Below, piece by piece: positions 49,535-60,316 of a DNA stretch of 64,000 nt. Source of the DNA: Paenisporosarcina indica (GTDB lineage: Bacteria > Bacillota > Bacilli > Bacillales_A > Planococcaceae); contig NZ_MPTA01000002.1 in NCBI RefSeq assembly GCF_001939075.1, positions 124,001 to 188,000 on the forward strand, in the 5' to 3' direction. A program made the position numbers and the translations under genes. A model generated the notes under the pieces. The model was given only the letters and a program-made list of their open reading frames with translations, ran no database searches and was not told the DNA's origin. How positions within the stretch are numbered: the first letter of the stretch is position 1; each line of letters opens with the position of its first letter.

Positions 49535-50116
49535 TTAAAACTTGCTTTTAATCCATTCCCATGTCCAAAACTTCACAGGCTCTTTTTCTATTTTTTCTAT
49601 CTTTTCTTCATCTTCTTCTTGGTAACAAATTTTTGGAAATAACGCACACCACCAGTTATCGCCTTTCCCGCTTCCAATTGTCACAACAAATGCATGGTGG
49701 AAGTCTTGTGCATAATAGTTTGTGCCATCTGATTTTGGCGGGATTAATGTTTCGCCTAAGCTAATGTTAATCGCATGCTCTGTTATATCTTTTGCTTTGT
49801 TTGTAATTTCGCTGGATAAGTTCATTAGTGCTAAATCCAGTTCTGCAGGTGTTTGTAATTTAGCTCCAACTTTTTGCAATAACGGTTGAATTTCTTGTTG
49901 AATGAGCCATTTCACTTCTTGATCTTCTTTACTGTTGCTGTTCGCGACGATTCTTATTTGAATAGCATCGGCTGGCACTGCATTTGCTGCACCGCTTCCA
50001 GCTGGTAAAAGAAATAGTAATGTTTGAATGAATACAAGTGCCATGATTAGTTCAATCCAAGGTGATCTCTTCGTTTGTGGTTCTTCGTTTCTCAAAATCT
50101 CGTAATCTTGTATCAT
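49535..50116 (-). CDS. spoIIR: Stage II sporulation protein R
   Basis: 193 residues. A membrane or signal segment at about 20-42 precedes the SpoIIR domain with IRIVANSNSKEDQEVKW and DNWWCALFPKICY. It is made in the forespore and triggers SpoIIGA to process pro-sigma-E in the mother cell. I chose ATG 50114-50116: GGGGG lies 7 nt upstream, whereas the ATG two codons earlier abuts the site. The C terminus (KFWTWEWIKSKF) is amphipathic. Confidence 0.95.
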   Translation of the reverse strand: MIQDYEILRNEEPQTKRSPWIELIMALVFIQTLLFLLPAGSGAANAVPADAIQIRIVANSNSKEDQEVKWLIQQEIQPLLQKVGAKLQTPAELDLALMNLSSEITNKAKDITEHAINISLGETLIPPKSDGTNYYAQDFHHAFVVTIGSGKGDNWWCALFPKICYQEEDEEKIEKIEKEPVKFWTWEWIKSKF

Positions 50117-50159
50117 GTTCATTCCCCCTTGCCCTCATTGTGGACAAGCTGTTGATAAA

Positions 50160-51017
50160 TTATTCAGAAATCTCACAAAAAATTATTCTTTCTTTTCCAT
50201 TAATATCTTTTACAATTTCCACTCGTGCATCTGGGAACGCTTTTTGGAAGAAAGATTGCACGGCTGGACCTTGTAAATAGCCAATTTCTAAGCCGATCAA
50301 TGCCGGACGGTTCATGATTTTCGGAAGTTCTTGTGCGAGCCTTTTATATAAATGAAGACCTTCATCATCTGCAAAAAGCGCGCTATGAGGTTCATAGTTT
50401 AGTACTGTGTCTGATAGAGTAGGAGCTTCGTCATACCCAATATAAGGTGGATTTGATAGAATGATGTCCCACATTTCACTGGCAATCGGTTCGGTTAAAT
50501 CCCCTTGTTTAAAGGTGATTGCTGCTTGTAGGTCTTGTGCATTTGTTTGGGCAACTTTCAGTGCTCCGGATGAAAGGTCTGTTGCAGTTACTTGTAGAGA
50601 TGGATTCTCTAGTTTCATGGTGATGGCAATTGCACCACTGCCTGTCCCGATATCCGCAAGTTTTACTGGTTGGTTGGATGTAAACATACGATTCATTCGA
50701 TTCGTTGCTTCAACAATAAGCTCTTCCGTTTCTGGACGAGGAATGAGCACTTCTTTATTGACCTGGAATGTCCGACCGTAAAATTCTTCTGATCCGATGA
50801 TATACTGGACCGGTTTGCCAGACTGGTGTTCTTTAATCATGGCCCAGTAGCGGTCGAATTGTTCCACTGTGATTTCTTCTCGCATATCTGACAGCAGCTG
50901 AACATGTGTTTTTTGCAACACATGTTGAAGCAGCAGTCGTGCCACCGGTTCTTCACGACCGTTTTGAGTTAAAAAAGAAGAGGCTCGCGTGAGAGCCTCG
51001 TATACATATTTACACAT
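50160..51017 (-). CDS. prmC: Release factor glutamine methyltransferase PrmC
   Basis: 285 residues. It methylates the Gln of the GGQ motif in RF1 and RF2. N-terminal helical domain, then the Rossmann methyltransferase with [12 protein letters not shown] and the catalytic [10 protein letters not shown] chose ATG 51015-51017, which overlaps the prfA stop and aligns with B. subtilis PrmC ([11 protein letters not shown]). No strong ribosome binding site, so translation is probably coupled to prfA. A terminator-like hairpin lies inside codons 7-16. Confidence 0.94.
   Translation of the reverse strand: MCKYVYEALTRASSFLTQNGREEPVARLLLQHVLQKTHVQLLSDMREEITVEQFDRYWAMIKEHQSGKPVQYIIGSEEFYGRTFQVNKEVLIPRPETEELIVEATNRMNRMFTSNQPVKLADIGTGSGAIAITMKLENPSLQVTATDLSSGALKVAQTNAQDLQAAITFKQGDLTEPIASEMWDIILSNPPYIGYDEAPTLSDTVLNYEPHSALFADDEGLHLYKRLAQELPKIMNRPALIGLEIGYLQGPAVQSFFQKAFPDARVEIVKDINGKERIIFCEISE
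50970..50999 (-). terminator. Intrinsic terminator-like hairpin inside prmC
   Basis: On the minus strand GAGGCTC-TCACGC-GAGCCTC is followed by TTCTTTTTT. The stem is perfect (7 bp, GC-rich). It covers the first prmC codons after the prfA stop, so it could attenuate prmC when its start is not translated. Confidence 0.65.
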
Positions 51018-52089
51018 TGGACTCATTCATACGCTCAAGTCGCTCCGTTTGGTCAGTGATCACTAACACATCGATGATCTCGTCAAGCTTGCCTTCCATG
51101 ATTTGATCCAATTTTTGAATCGTCAACCCAACACGGTGATCGGTCACGCGGTTTTGTGGGTAGTTGTATGTGCGAATACGCTCAGAGCGGTCACCAGAGC
51201 CTACTGCCGATTTACGTACTGCATCATACTCTGCCTGCGCTTCTTGACGGAATTTATCCGCTACACGCGCACGAAGAACGGTCATTGCTTTTGCTTTGTT
51301 TTTAATTTGCGACTTTTCATCTTGGCATGTCACGACAGTACCCGTCGGAATATGCGTTAATCGAACGGCTGACATCGTGGTATTAACCGACTGGCCACCT
51401 GCACCTGAAGAGGCGTAGGTATCTGTGCGAATATCATTTTCATGAATTTCTACGTCCACTTCTTCTACTTCAGGAAGACATGCAACCGTAGCTGTTGACG
51501 TATGAATGCGTCCGCCAGACTCTGTTTCCGGTACGCGTTGAACACGGTGTGCACCGTTTTCATATTTCATTTTCGAATAAGCCCCTGTACCTTTAATCAT
51601 GAAGATGACTTCTTTGTAGCCGCCAATTCCTGTTGGTGATGCGTCCATGATATCAATTTTCCATCCTTGGACATCTGCAAAACGACTATACATACGGAAA
51701 AGGTTTCCGGCAAATAATGCTGCTTCGTCTCCACCTGCTGCTCCACGAATTTCCATGATTACGTTTTTATCATCATTCGGATCTTTTGGAATGAGCAACA
51801 GTTTCATGTGTTCTTCCAGTTGTTCAATTTGAGGTTCTAATTCGTTCATTTCTTCCTTTACCATTTCGCGCATATCTGGGTCTAGCTTTTCGTCAAGCAT
51901 GGCTTTTGCTTCAGCTAGTTGTTCTTTGATTTGTTTGTATTCACGGTATGCAGTCACTGTGTCTGCCAAGTCCGATTGTTCTTTAGAAAGTGTACGTAAT
52001 TTATTCATATCATTAACAATCTCAGGGTCACTGAGTAATTCATTTAAGCGTTCATATCGGTCTTCTACCGACTGTAAGCGATCAAACAT
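51010..52089 (-). CDS. prfA: Peptide chain release factor 1
   Basis: 359 residues. It releases the peptide at UAA and UAG. The GGQ motif is in [12 protein letters not shown] (about 228-239); the coiled-coil N terminus begins [20 protein letters not shown], and [15 protein letters not shown] is present. No programmed frameshift is expected for RF1 and none is seen. It heads prfA-prmC. Confidence 0.97.
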   Translation of the reverse strand: MFDRLQSVEDRYERLNELLSDPEIVNDMNKLRTLSKEQSDLADTVTAYREYKQIKEQLAEAKAMLDEKLDPDMREMVKEEMNELEPQIEQLEEHMKLLLIPKDPNDDKNVIMEIRGAAGGDEAALFAGNLFRMYSRFADVQGWKIDIMDASPTGIGGYKEVIFMIKGTGAYSKMKYENGAHRVQRVPETESGGRIHTSTATVACLPEVEEVDVEIHENDIRTDTYASSGAGGQSVNTTMSAVRLTHIPTGTVVTCQDEKSQIKNKAKAMTVLRARVADKFRQEAQAEYDAVRKSAVGSGDRSERIRTYNYPQNRVTDHRVGLTIQKLDQIMEGKLDEIIDVLVITDQTERLERMNESNV

Positions 52090-52219
52090 ACTTTCACCTC
52101 ATCCGTTCATGTGTTTAACATTACAATTATACAGAAAAAAAGCGGAATGCGCCACTCTAACTCGACGCAATGAAATGCAGAATAGGCCGCTCAACTCCAA
52201 TTAAAATCCCGACCATTGA

Positions 52220-52250
52220 AAAAAAGAAAGAGCAGCAATCGCTACTCTTT
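52220..52250 (-). terminator. Terminator overlapping the tdk stop
   Basis: Stem AAAGAGTAGC / GCTGCTCTTT (one wobble), loop GATT, tail TCTTTTTTTC on the minus strand. The TAG stop lies in the 5' arm. Confidence 0.9.
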
Positions 52251-52856
52251 GTCATACGCAAATGAAGTTTGATGTGTTACTCCTGCCGGCACTTCGTGAT
52301 GGTGTCTGCAGCGTGGTTCATAGGCTTCAGTTGCCCCTATTAAGATAATGGGATCTTCATAGCCAGCAGGTTCGCCATTGATTAGACGTTGTGTACGACT
52401 TGCAGGTGATCCGCATACCTGACAGACCGCCTGCAATTTTGTTACTAGTTCGGCAGTTGCCATAATCGTTGGCATTGGGCCAAATGGTTCGCCTCGGAAA
52501 TCTTGATCAAGTCCCGCAACTATAACGCGGAATCCATGATTCGCCAGACGCTCAATTACGTCGATGATTCCTTCGTCGAAAAATTGTGCTTCATCGATTC
52601 CAATGACGTCATATTCATCAGAGATGTATTCCCAGATGTCTTTTGAACTCTCAATGGGCATCGCAATCACTTTCGAGCCATTGTGGCTTACTACTTCTTC
52701 TTCACTATATCGATTATCTAAACGCGGTTTGAACACGGCAATTGTTTGTTTGGCAAATTGCGCACGTCGAACACGACGAATTAATTCTTCTGATTTCCCG
52801 GAAAACATACTTCCGCAAATGACTTCTACCCAGCCAGATTGTGACATCACATACAT
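52242..52856 (-). CDS. tdk: Thymidine kinase
   Basis: 204 residues, type II thymidine kinase. P-loop [16 protein letters not shown], Walker [12 protein letters not shown], lid [11 protein letters not shown], and zinc site [13 protein letters not shown] with CRHHHEVP. It phosphorylates thymidine for salvage. I chose ATG 52854-52856 (AAAGGAG 8 nt upstream); the product then starts [15 protein letters not shown] like its relatives. Confidence 0.96.
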   Translation of the reverse strand: MYVMSQSGWVEVICGSMFSGKSEELIRRVRRAQFAKQTIAVFKPRLDNRYSEEEVVSHNGSKVIAMPIESSKDIWEYISDEYDVIGIDEAQFFDEGIIDVIERLANHGFRVIVAGLDQDFRGEPFGPMPTIMATAELVTKLQAVCQVCGSPASRTQRLINGEPAGYEDPIILIGATEAYEPRCRHHHEVPAGVTHQTSFAYDKE

Positions 52857-53118
52857 GGAAGTCACTCCTTTCAAAAACACTCTAATCACTATCATACCGA
52901 AAAATGACCTAGATTTCGCGTCTTTTATTTATTTGGTTTTTGTGATACAGGCAAATTGAATCCCCGAATTTCAAGGTTCAATCGTTAACATGAAGACTCA
53001 TTTTATCATCTTTACCCACAAATAGTACACAGTGAACCATGAAAAGAATCATTAGTCATAGAAATACACGCTAAGCGTTCGGGTTCGGATTACGTGAATC
53101 CCACTAGCCGTTGCACAG

Positions 53119-53372
53119 TGATTTAGCACGCTCTTCTCTCATAGAAACACCTGCTAAGCGATAGCGTGCAGGACCATTCTTGAGTTTGTAAAACCCTTGG
53201 AATGGGGCTGTTCGCTACGCTCGGCAGCCCTTTTTTTGAAAGGAAGGATCGGGATTGATGACGATTCTTACGTGGAGGTCTATTATTCCTACGTGAACTC
53301 TCTTTTTTCCTACGTGACTCAAGGTTTTTCCTACGTGACCCATCGTTTTTACAACTGAGCCTTCGCTCAGTC
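53119..53372 (-). repeat. Family A composite element, reverse orientation
   Basis: Reading TTCCTACGT, the cores end at 53273, 53294, 53315 and 53336, exactly 21 bp apart (the first is TTCTTACGT). A perfect ACTGAGC-CTTC-GCTCAGT hairpin (around 53354-53371) lies on the right; the right-part hairpins (GGCTG...CAGCC, CTGCTAAGCG) lie on the left, as expected for the inverted form. Confidence 0.88.
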
Positions 53373-53490
53373 ATTTAGCACGCACTTCTCTCACAGAAAA
53401 ATCTGCTAAGCGACTGTGTGCGGGGCTATTCCAGTGTTTTAAAATCTTTGAATTGGGCTGTTCGCTGTGCTCGGCAGCCATTTTTGTGAA
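53373..53490 (-). repeat. Second half-copy of the family A composite
   Basis: The hairpin part (CTGCTAAGCGACTGTGTGCGGGG, GGCTGTTCGC...GGCAGCC) is repeated next to the full element without its own 21-bp array, showing that tandem copies are again present. Confidence 0.75.
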
Positions 53491-53508
53491 AAGAAGTTGC
53501 CGTTAAAC

Positions 53509-53552
53509 AAAAAAAATACCCGCTCAGAGTCTAAACTCTAGGCGGGTATTTT
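53509..53552 (-). terminator. Terminator of rpmE
   Basis: An 11-bp outer stem (AAAATACCCGC / GCGGGTATTTT) with an inner AGAGT / ACTCT stem; minus strand continues with a T run. Confidence 0.9.
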
Positions 53553-53556
53553 AGTA

Positions 53557-53772
53557 CTATTCTTGGATATCTTCTTTAAGACCGTATTTTTTGTTGAAAC
53601 GATCAACACGACCATCCGCAGATGCGAATTTTTGTTTTCCAGTATAGAATGGATGACATTCTGAGCAAAACTCTACTTTGATGTCTTCTTTTACTGAACC
53701 TGTTTCAAATGAGTTACCACATGAACATGATACTGAAGCGACTTTATAAGCTGGGTGAATTCCTGGTTTCAT
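53557..53772 (-). CDS. rpmE: Ribosomal protein L31, zinc type
   Basis: 71 residues. The four zinc ligands are in CSCGNSF and [15 protein letters not shown], so this is the zinc-containing (C+) form rather than the YtiA-type replacement. I chose ATG 53770-53772, giving [14 protein letters not shown], with GAGGAG 7 nt upstream. It lies between rho and tdk as in B. subtilis. Confidence 0.95.
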   Translation of the reverse strand: MKPGIHPAYKVASVSCSCGNSFETGSVKEDIKVEFCSECHPFYTGKQKFASADGRVDRFNKKYGLKEDIQE

Positions 53773-53947
53773 CTTAAATCTCCTCTCGCCCTGAACCATC
53801 TGGAACAGAGTGGTTTATTAGACTGTCACCTTACACGACCCGTTCAATTCAGTCGCATATGTTACAGATATGGTAAATCTACCGACTTATAGTATAACAA
53901 GGTTTCTAAAATAAATCAAGTGATTTAGTAAAATTCACTTTGACCTT

Positions 53948-55231
53948 TTATAGTAAGCCTTTGCCGCCTCTTTTTTCTTTCATTTCGGTATTTAGCTGTT
54001 CAAAAAATTCTTCATTGGTTTTTGATTGGCGTAATTTTTTCAAGAAACGCTCTCCGAAATCATGTGAATCGGAGAATGTTTTGCGAATTGCCCATAGTTT
54101 TTCAAGTTGATCTTTCGGAAGTAGTAATTCTTCTTTACGTGTTCCAGAGCGTCGGATATCTAGTGCTGGGAAGATGCGGCGTTCTGCAAGGCTACGATCT
54201 AAGTGAAGCTCTAGATTCCCTGTTCCTTTGAACTCTTCGTAAATAACTTCATCCATACGAGATCCAGTTTCAACTAAAGCTGTTGCTAATATGGTTAAAC
54301 TTCCGCCTTCTTCAATGTTTCGTGCTGCACCAAAGAAGCGTTTTGGACGATGGAATGCGGCTGGGTCAATCCCCCCAGATAACGTACGACCACTTGGTGG
54401 AATGACTAAGTTATAGGCACGTGCCAGACGTGTGATTGAATCCATTAAGATGATTACGTCGCGTTTATGTTCAACTAAACGCATCGCACGGTCCAACACT
54501 AATTCAGCTACTTTTACATGGTTTTCAGGAACTTCATCAAATGTTGAGCTTACTACATCTGCGTCAACAGAACGTTCGATATCTGTTACTTCTTCTGGAC
54601 GTTCGTCAATTAGTAACACGATCAGTTCTGCATCGGGATAATTGGTCGTGATTGAGTTTGCTATTTCTTTCAGTAGCATCGTTTTCCCCGCTTTTGGCGG
54701 TGCTACGATTAATCCACGTTGACCAAAACCAACTGGTGCAACTAAATCCATGATGCGCGTAGATAAATTGTGTGAATCTGTTTCTAATTTAATATGACGA
54801 TCCGGGTATAGCGGTGTTAACGCTGGGAAATGAACGCGTTCTTTCGCAGAATCCGGGTCTTCTCCATTTACTAATTCTACGTGTAATAACCCGTAATAAC
54901 GTTCGTTTTCTTTTGGTGGGCGCACTTTACCTGTTACTTTGTCTCCGTTACGTAAGTCAAAACGGCGGATTTGAGATGCTGAAATATAAATATCTTCTGA
55001 ACTTGGAGAATAGTTGATGGGGCGCAAGAAACCGAATCCTTCAGATTGAATGATTTCTAAGACACCTTCCATAAAGAAAAATCCTTCTTGTTCTGCACGT
55101 GTTTTTAGGATTGCGAAAATAAGTTCTTTTTTCGTTAGTTTGCTGTAGTATGAGATTTTGAACTTACGCGCAAGCGCATACAGTTCTTTTAACGTCATAC
55201 TTTCTAGTTCAGCAATGGTTAAATTCGGCAT
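53948..55231 (-). CDS. rho: Transcription termination factor Rho
   Basis: 427 residues, the length of B. subtilis Rho. N-terminal Rho_N ([20 protein letters not shown]), cold-shock-type RNA-binding domain ([20 protein letters not shown]), then the RecA-like ATPase with P-loop [13 protein letters not shown] and Q/R-loop motifs. I chose ATG 55229-55231 with AAAGAGTGG nearby; the open frame extends 38 codons upstream but reads like the glpX-rho gap, hairpin included. Confidence 0.96.
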   Translation of the reverse strand: MPNLTIAELESMTLKELYALARKFKISYYSKLTKKELIFAILKTRAEQEGFFFMEGVLEIIQSEGFGFLRPINYSPSSEDIYISASQIRRFDLRNGDKVTGKVRPPKENERYYGLLHVELVNGEDPDSAKERVHFPALTPLYPDRHIKLETDSHNLSTRIMDLVAPVGFGQRGLIVAPPKAGKTMLLKEIANSITTNYPDAELIVLLIDERPEEVTDIERSVDADVVSSTFDEVPENHVKVAELVLDRAMRLVEHKRDVIILMDSITRLARAYNLVIPPSGRTLSGGIDPAAFHRPKRFFGAARNIEEGGSLTILATALVETGSRMDEVIYEEFKGTGNLELHLDRSLAERRIFPALDIRRSGTRKEELLLPKDQLEKLWAIRKTFSDSHDFGERFLKKLRQSKTNEEFFEQLNTEMKEKRGGKGLL

Positions 55232-55316
55232 AAAATGGCACCACTCTTTACATATTTTGTTGTGTCTAATCAATTGAAGTTGGATTGGTTTTGCATGAAT
55301 TGGAATTAGTAGAAGA

Positions 55317-55342
55317 TGCCTGACCAAACACTTGGCCAGGCA
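55317..55342. terminator. Hairpin between glpX and rho
   Basis: An 11-bp stem (TGCCTGGCCAA / TTGGTCAGGCA, one wobble) with loop GTGT. The minus-strand tail is only moderately T-rich (TCTTCTACT), so it may be a weak terminator or leave readthrough into rho. Confidence 0.65.
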
Positions 55343-55354
55343 CATGTTATGAAG

Positions 55355-56323
55355 TTAGTCTTTCATCATAAGATGAGGTTTTTTCTTCAAGCTGTGACGT
55401 CCTTCTACGAAACGGACTGTGCCAGATTTAGCACGCATAACAAGTGAATGAGATTCTGCGTATGCACCTTTGAACTGAACACCACGAAGAAGCTCGCCGT
55501 CTGTTACTCCCGTTGCCGCAAAAATTGCATCATCACCTTTTACAAGGTCTTCCATACGGAATACACGATTGACGTCAAGTCCCATACGGATACAACGTTC
55601 TAATTCTTGTTCGCTTTGTGGAACTAATTTCCCTTGAATTTCTCCGCCTAAACATTTTAAACCAACTGCAGCGATTACGCCTTCAGGAGCGCCACCTAGT
55701 CCGAATAAAATATCTACACCTGTTTCATCAAATGCCGTGTTTATTGCTCCCGCTACGTCTCCGTCATTGATTAATTTAATACGAGCACCTGATGCTCGGA
55801 TTTCATCAATGATTTTTTGGTGACGAGGACGGTTTAAGATTGTTGCTACTACGTCTTCGATGTCTTTATTTTTCGCACGGGCAACCGCTAATAAGTTGTC
55901 GGTAACTGAAGCATTAATGTCAACTAAACCTCTTGCTTCAGGACCTACTGCTAATTTGTCCATGTACATATCAGGTGCGTTGAGTAGGTTCCCTCTGTCC
56001 GCAATGGCTAGAACCGCTAATGCATTCCAGCCACCTGAAGCGACAATATTCGTGCCTTCTAATGGATCAACCGCGATGTCAACTTCTGGTCCACCATTGC
56101 CAAGTCCTAATTCTTCACCAATATATAACATAGGTGCTTCGTCCATTTCGCCTTCGCCGATTACGACGATGCCTTGCATTGGGATTGAATTAAAAACGTT
56201 CCGCATGGCTGTCGTTGCTGCATCATCCGCCTCATTTTTCAAGCCACGGCCCATCCATCGTGCCGAAGCGATTGCTGCTGCTTCTGTTACACGCACTAAT
56301 TCCATTGATAAACTGCGTTCCAT
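55355..56323 (-). CDS. glpX: Class II fructose-1,6-bisphosphatase GlpX
   Basis: 322 residues. It hydrolyses fructose-1,6-bisphosphate in gluconeogenesis. The metal sites are in [18 protein letters not shown] and [34 protein letters not shown] is conserved. I chose ATG 56321-56323, giving [20 protein letters not shown], with GGGAGG about 10 nt upstream. It follows murAB. Confidence 0.95.
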   Translation of the reverse strand: MERSLSMELVRVTEAAAIASARWMGRGLKNEADDAATTAMRNVFNSIPMQGIVVIGEGEMDEAPMLYIGEELGLGNGGPEVDIAVDPLEGTNIVASGGWNALAVLAIADRGNLLNAPDMYMDKLAVGPEARGLVDINASVTDNLLAVARAKNKDIEDVVATILNRPRHQKIIDEIRASGARIKLINDGDVAGAINTAFDETGVDILFGLGGAPEGVIAAVGLKCLGGEIQGKLVPQSEQELERCIRMGLDVNRVFRMEDLVKGDDAIFAATGVTDGELLRGVQFKGAYAESHSLVMRAKSGTVRFVEGRHSLKKKPHLMMKD

Positions 56324-56419
56324 TTTGTGTGTTCCTCCCGTTGTACGGTTATATATTCGTATAAATCTTCCATTTTTCATTGTACCATACATGGCAAGTG
56401 GTCGATTTTTTTACACTAA

Positions 56420-57703
56420 TTAGTCTTCTTTGGTAGATCCTTGTGCCACTTCAATCGATACCCGACGAATGTCTGCACCTAATCCACTCAACTTTTCGAC
56501 GAGGTCGCTGTAGCCGCGTTCAATATGGGAAATGTCACGTATTTCGGTTTCACCTTCCGCTATTAAACCCGCTAAAACTAGTGCTGCACCTGCACGTAAA
56601 TCTGAAGCACGAACAGAAGCCGCTTGTAGGTGTGTTGGTCCTGCTATAATCGCTGTTCGTCCTTCTACACGCGCACTCGCATTCATGCGGCGAAGTTCGT
56701 CAATGTGTTTAAAACGAGCGGAATAAATCGTGTCTGTAATAACAGAGGAACCTGTCGCTTGCGTCATCAGAAGCGAGAATGGTTGTTGTAAATCAGTTGG
56801 GAAACCAGGGTACACTAAAGTTTTCACATCTACAGCATTCAAATTCACCGATTTCGGAATGAAGATTGATTCTTCATTTTCTTCGACTTTGACACCCATT
56901 TCACGAAGTTTCGCAGTTAACGCTTCAACATGGAACGGAATGACGTTATCAATGGTTACACCGTCTCCAGCAGCAGCCGCCATAATCATAAATGTACCCG
57001 CTTCAATACGGTCAGGAATGATGGTATGGTTTGTACCATGGAGTTCTTCGACTCCATCGATTCGAATAATATTGGTCCCTGCCCCTTTAATTTTCGCACC
57101 CATATTGGTCAATAGAGTCGCGACATCAATGATTTCAGGTTCTTTCGCTGCATTCTCAATCGTCGTTTGACCTTTTGCCATAACAGCCGCAAGCATAATA
57201 TTGATTGTTGCCCCTACACTCACTACGTCTAAATAAATTTTGGCTCCACGTAGTTCGTCGGCACGTAAATAAATGGCACCATGTTCGTTCGTTACCTTGG
57301 CACCAAGGGCTTCAAAGCCTTTGATGTGTTGATCAATCGGGCGTGGACCTAAGAAACAGCCACCTGGTAAGCCAATGACCGCTTTTTTGAAACGGCCAAG
57401 CATGGCACCCATTAAATAATAGGAAGCACGCAATTTTTTTACGTTTCCATTCGGCAAAGGCATGCCTTGCATTTTCGATGGGTCAATGGTCATCGTACCG
57501 TTTTCAAACGATACGTCGCCACCAATCTCCTCTAGTAATTCTTTTAATGTCCATACATCCAATATTTCAGGCAGACCTTCAATTGTGACAGGCGATCCCG
57601 CTAAAATAGAGGCTGGAATTAAGGCTACAGCGCTGTTTTTGGCACCGCTGACTTTAATCGTTCCTTGCAAGCGTTTTTGCCCATTAATTTTATACACATC
57701 CAT
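56420..57703 (-). CDS. murAB: UDP-N-acetylglucosamine 1-carboxyvinyltransferase MurAB
   Basis: 427 residues, the second MurA paralogue usual in low-GC Gram-positive bacteria. PEP-binding Cys116 is in [12 protein letters not shown], and Lys22 in [13 protein letters not shown]. It shares the fold and chemistry of MurAA at 29997 but differs in many surface stretches. I chose ATG 57701-57703, with AGGTG 6 nt upstream. It lies between fsa and glpX as in B. subtilis (murZ). Confidence 0.95.
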   Translation of the reverse strand: MDVYKINGQKRLQGTIKVSGAKNSAVALIPASILAGSPVTIEGLPEILDVWTLKELLEEIGGDVSFENGTMTIDPSKMQGMPLPNGNVKKLRASYYLMGAMLGRFKKAVIGLPGGCFLGPRPIDQHIKGFEALGAKVTNEHGAIYLRADELRGAKIYLDVVSVGATINIMLAAVMAKGQTTIENAAKEPEIIDVATLLTNMGAKIKGAGTNIIRIDGVEELHGTNHTIIPDRIEAGTFMIMAAAAGDGVTIDNVIPFHVEALTAKLREMGVKVEENEESIFIPKSVNLNAVDVKTLVYPGFPTDLQQPFSLLMTQATGSSVITDTIYSARFKHIDELRRMNASARVEGRTAIIAGPTHLQAASVRASDLRAGAALVLAGLIAEGETEIRDISHIERGYSDLVEKLSGLGADIRRVSIEVAQGSTKED

Positions 57704-57735
57704 GTGAGTCACCTACAATCAATTCAATAGTTAAC

Positions 57736-58386
57736 TTATTGTGCACTATTTCCCTTATTCCAATCCGCTAAAAATGCTTCAATTCCTTTATCCGTTAAAG
57801 GATGTTTGAACATTTGTTTCATTACGTTAATTGGCATTGTACCGATGTGTGCTCCATGAAGTGCAGCATCCGTAACATGTTGAGGATGACGAATTGATGC
57901 AGCAATGATTTGTGTATCGATATTGTGTAATTCAAAAATTTGTGCAATCGTGCCAACTAAGTCCATCCCGTTGTGACCGATATCGTCTAAGCGACCTACG
58001 AATGGCGATACATATGTTGCCCCCGCACGTGCTGCTAGAAGTGCTTGGTTCGCACTGAAAATTAATGTAATGTTCGTTTTAATGCCTTCTTTTGAAAATA
58101 CTGAACATGCAGCTAAACCAGCAGGTGTCATCGGTAATTTAACCGTGATATTTGGTGCAATCTCAGCTAATTCACGACCTTCTTTGATCATGCCTTCTGT
58201 ATCCAGTGCAATTACTTCTGCACTCACTGAACCTTCAACAAGTGCTGTAATTTCACGTAAACGGTCATGGAAGGAAATATTTTCTTTTGCTACTAAAGAA
58301 GGGTTAGTCGTAACTCCTGAAACGATTCCCCATGAGTGTGCTTCTTTGATTTCTTCAAAATTAGCTGTATCGATAAAAAATTTCAT
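57736..58386 (-). CDS. fsa: Fructose-6-phosphate aldolase / transaldolase-like
   Basis: 216 residues, the short TalC/FSA class (YwjH). The Schiff-base Lys is in [36 protein letters not shown] and [17 protein letters not shown] fit the family. Short class members may act as transaldolase or fructose-6-phosphate aldolase; sequence alone does not decide. ATG 58384-58386 follows GGAGG by 9 nt. Confidence 0.93.
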   Translation of the reverse strand: MKFFIDTANFEEIKEAHSWGIVSGVTTNPSLVAKENISFHDRLREITALVEGSVSAEVIALDTEGMIKEGRELAEIAPNITVKLPMTPAGLAACSVFSKEGIKTNITLIFSANQALLAARAGATYVSPFVGRLDDIGHNGMDLVGTIAQIFELHNIDTQIIAASIRHPQHVTDAALHGAHIGTMPINVMKQMFKHPLTDKGIEAFLADWNKGNSAQ

Positions 58387-58497
58387 TAATAATTGCCTCC
58401 GGTTGTTGGAAGAAGAGGAGAAGGCCGTATTTTTCAGACGAGCACTTCTCCTATATCCACTACTATTTGTTATTATCATTTGTAATTTATTATTGTC

Positions 58498-58735
58498 TAG
58501 CTCAAGGCGCAAGTTCGCGGGCGATAGGACCGTCGCGTACTTAGCCTACGTTCCATCATGTGTAGTTCCAAGCACCAGCCCACACCTAAGCTTCAGGACC
58601 TCATGCGAAAGCAGGCTTTCGAATCGGACCTTCCAGCGCCGGCGTTGGGCTAGAGTGGTGCTTTACACTTGGGCCCACAGGATGTGGGTCATGAAGGCAT
58701 CGCGACACGATGTCGCGTACTTAGCCTTCGTTCCT
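58498..58735. repeat. Dispersed repeat F, long copy (downstream of fbaA)
   Basis: Starts with a TTGTCTAGCTCAAGGCGC-like head common to Bacillus intergenic repeats, has GTCGCGTACTTAGCCTACGTTCC at 58529-58551, and at 58651-58734 a block with CCCACAGGATGTGGG and CGACACGATGTCGCG hairpins that recurs on the other side of fbaA. Confidence 0.8.
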
Positions 58736-58738
58736 TGA

Positions 58739-59596
58739 TTAAGCTTTACCTGAGCTTCCAAAATCACGCATTTTACCTTGAACTGTCGCTTTGATTGCTT
58801 CGCGAGCAGGAATCAGGTATTTACGTGGATCGTAAACTTCAGAATCGCTATTTAACTTTTCACGAATCGCTTTTGTTGCTGCGATTTGATTTTCTGTATT
58901 TACGTTAATTTTAGCTGTTCCTAAAGAGATTGAACGTTTGATATCTTTTACAGGAATCCCCGTTCCGCCATGGAGAACAAGTGGAAGCTCTGATAATTTC
59001 GAGATTTCTTCCATTTCAGCAAAACCAAGGTTTGGTTCACCTTTGTAAGGACCATGAACTGAACCAAGAGCTGGAGCTAAGCAGTCGATATCCGTGCGAG
59101 AAACGAGTTCAGCACATTCTTTAGGGTCCGCGTAGATTACGCCTTCTGCAATGATGTCATCTTCTTGACCGCCAACTGTTCCAAGTTCAGCTTCTACAGA
59201 CACACCTTTTGAGTGTGCATATTCCACTACTTGAGCTGTTGTCGCAATGTTTTCTTCCAATGGATGATGGGACGCGTCAATCATGACTGATGTGAAACCA
59301 GCGTCGATTGCTGCTTTACAATTTTCAAAACTAGAACCGTGGTCTAAGTGAATCGCCACTGGAACGGTAATTTTATAGTCGATCATTAACCCTTTCACCA
59401 TGTGAACAACCGTAGTGAAACCGCCCATATATTTAGCTGCACCTTCAGAAACACCTAAAATAACTGGAGATTTTTCTTCTTCTGCTGCTTGTAAAATGGC
59501 TTGCGTGAACTCTAAGTTATTGATATTGAACTGTCCAATTGCATAGCCTTCTTGCTTCCCTTTGATCATCATTTCTTTCATTGATACTAAAGCCAT
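58739..59596 (-). CDS. fbaA: Class II fructose-1,6-bisphosphate aldolase
   Basis: 285 residues, as in B. subtilis. It splits fructose-1,6-bisphosphate in glycolysis. Zinc and active-site residues are in [35 protein letters not shown] and [10 protein letters not shown] chose ATG 59594-59596, with GGAGG 8 nt upstream. It is framed on both sides by copies of repeat F. Confidence 0.97.
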   Translation of the reverse strand: MALVSMKEMMIKGKQEGYAIGQFNINNLEFTQAILQAAEEEKSPVILGVSEGAAKYMGGFTTVVHMVKGLMIDYKITVPVAIHLDHGSSFENCKAAIDAGFTSVMIDASHHPLEENIATTAQVVEYAHSKGVSVEAELGTVGGQEDDIIAEGVIYADPKECAELVSRTDIDCLAPALGSVHGPYKGEPNLGFAEMEEISKLSELPLVLHGGTGIPVKDIKRSISLGTAKINVNTENQIAATKAIREKLNSDSEVYDPRKYLIPAREAIKATVQGKMRDFGSSGKA

Positions 59597-59704
59597 TGCG
59601 AAGTCCTCCATTCATCTACTAGAAATTAGGGTATGTCTATTTCACTTTTTTATAGCATGTTCCCAGCATTGCTGTCGAACTTTGTAAGTCTTTCTGTATT
59701 TCTA

Positions 59705-59833
59705 ATTGTCGAGCGCCAGTGTCTAGTTCTACATTTCATTGTGTCGAGATAGAGTGGCGCCTTCCGCTTTGGCCCACAGGATGTGGGTCATAAAGGCGTT
59801 TCGACACGATGTCGCGTTCTTAGCCTTCGTTCC
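59705..59833. repeat. Dispersed repeat F, short copy (upstream of fbaA)
   Basis: Bases 59750-59832 match 58651-58734 at most positions in the same orientation (TAGAGTGG, GCCCACAGGATGTGGGTCAT, CGACACGATGTCGCGT, CTTAGCCTTCGTTCC). The head TTGTCGAGCGCCAGTGTCTAG resembles the head of the long copy. Confidence 0.8.
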
Positions 59834-59837
59834 ACTT

Positions 59838-59890
59838 AAATAATAACAAAAACAGGCTGTGTTTGCCACTGCCTGCTTTTGTTATTATTT
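59838..59890 (-). terminator. Long terminator overlapping the spo0F stop
   Basis: Arms AAATAATAACAAAA / TTTTGTTATTATTT extend to CAGGC / GCCTG with one mismatch, giving about 19 paired bases and a 13-nt loop. The TAA stop lies in the 5' arm (minus strand). Confidence 0.88.
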
Positions 59891-60250
59891 TATATGATTT
59901 AACATTCCGTTCACCGTGTCGCGAATTTCGTAAATATCAAATGGCTTTGTAAAATAGTGGGAAGCTCCTAAATCCATCGCTTCTTTTATTAAATCCAGCT
60001 CTCCATATGCCGTCATCATGACAACTGGCAAATCTGGGGTACGCATTTTTATTCTTTTCAATATTTCGATTCCATCCATCCCTGGAATTTTCATGTCTAA
60101 AAGTACCCCATCCGGATTTACCTTTTCGACGATATCTAATGCTTCAATCCCGTTTGCTGCAAGATGAGTAGTATACCCTTCTCGCTTAAAGACTTCATTC
60201 AATAACAAGCGAATTCCTTGTTGATCGTCCACAATTAGTAACTGTTTCAT
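59885..60250 (-). CDS. spo0F: Sporulation phosphorelay response regulator Spo0F
   Basis: 121 residues, a receiver domain without output domain. The phosphate acceptor is Asp52 (LLDMKIPG); the acidic pair lies in VDDQ, Thr80 in MMTAYG and Lys102 in TKPFD. It relays phosphate from sensor kinases to Spo0B. It has a sigma-H promoter upstream. Confidence 0.97.
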   Translation of the reverse strand: MKQLLIVDDQQGIRLLLNEVFKREGYTTHLAANGIEALDIVEKVNPDGVLLDMKIPGMDGIEILKRIKMRTPDLPVVMMTAYGELDLIKEAMDLGASHYFTKPFDIYEIRDTVNGMLNHIK

Positions 60251-60289
60251 GAAAATTTCCCCTTTTTTGTTCGTGTCCCCATTTATAGC

Positions 60290-60316
60290 ATTCTACAATA
60301 TTTTCCACATTCCTGC
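60290..60316 (-). promoter_or_regulatory. Sigma-H promoter of spo0F
   Basis: On the minus strand GCAGGAATG (60308-60316), an 11-bp spacer, and GTAGAAT (60290-60296), close to the RNAGGAWWW-N11-RNNGAAT consensus. spo0F is a known sigma-H gene in B. subtilis. Confidence 0.8.

Larger units (their letters stand above)
52857..53508. other. Spacer with inverted family A elements
   Basis: About 650 bases. The left 250 should hold the tdk promoter and show nothing else of note. From 53119 to 53490 family A composite sequence runs in reverse orientation. Confidence 0.5.

Noticed and set aside
53123-53374. 83-codon Arg/Ser/Asn-rich frame on the minus strand
   Set aside because: Same artefact from the inverted family A element.
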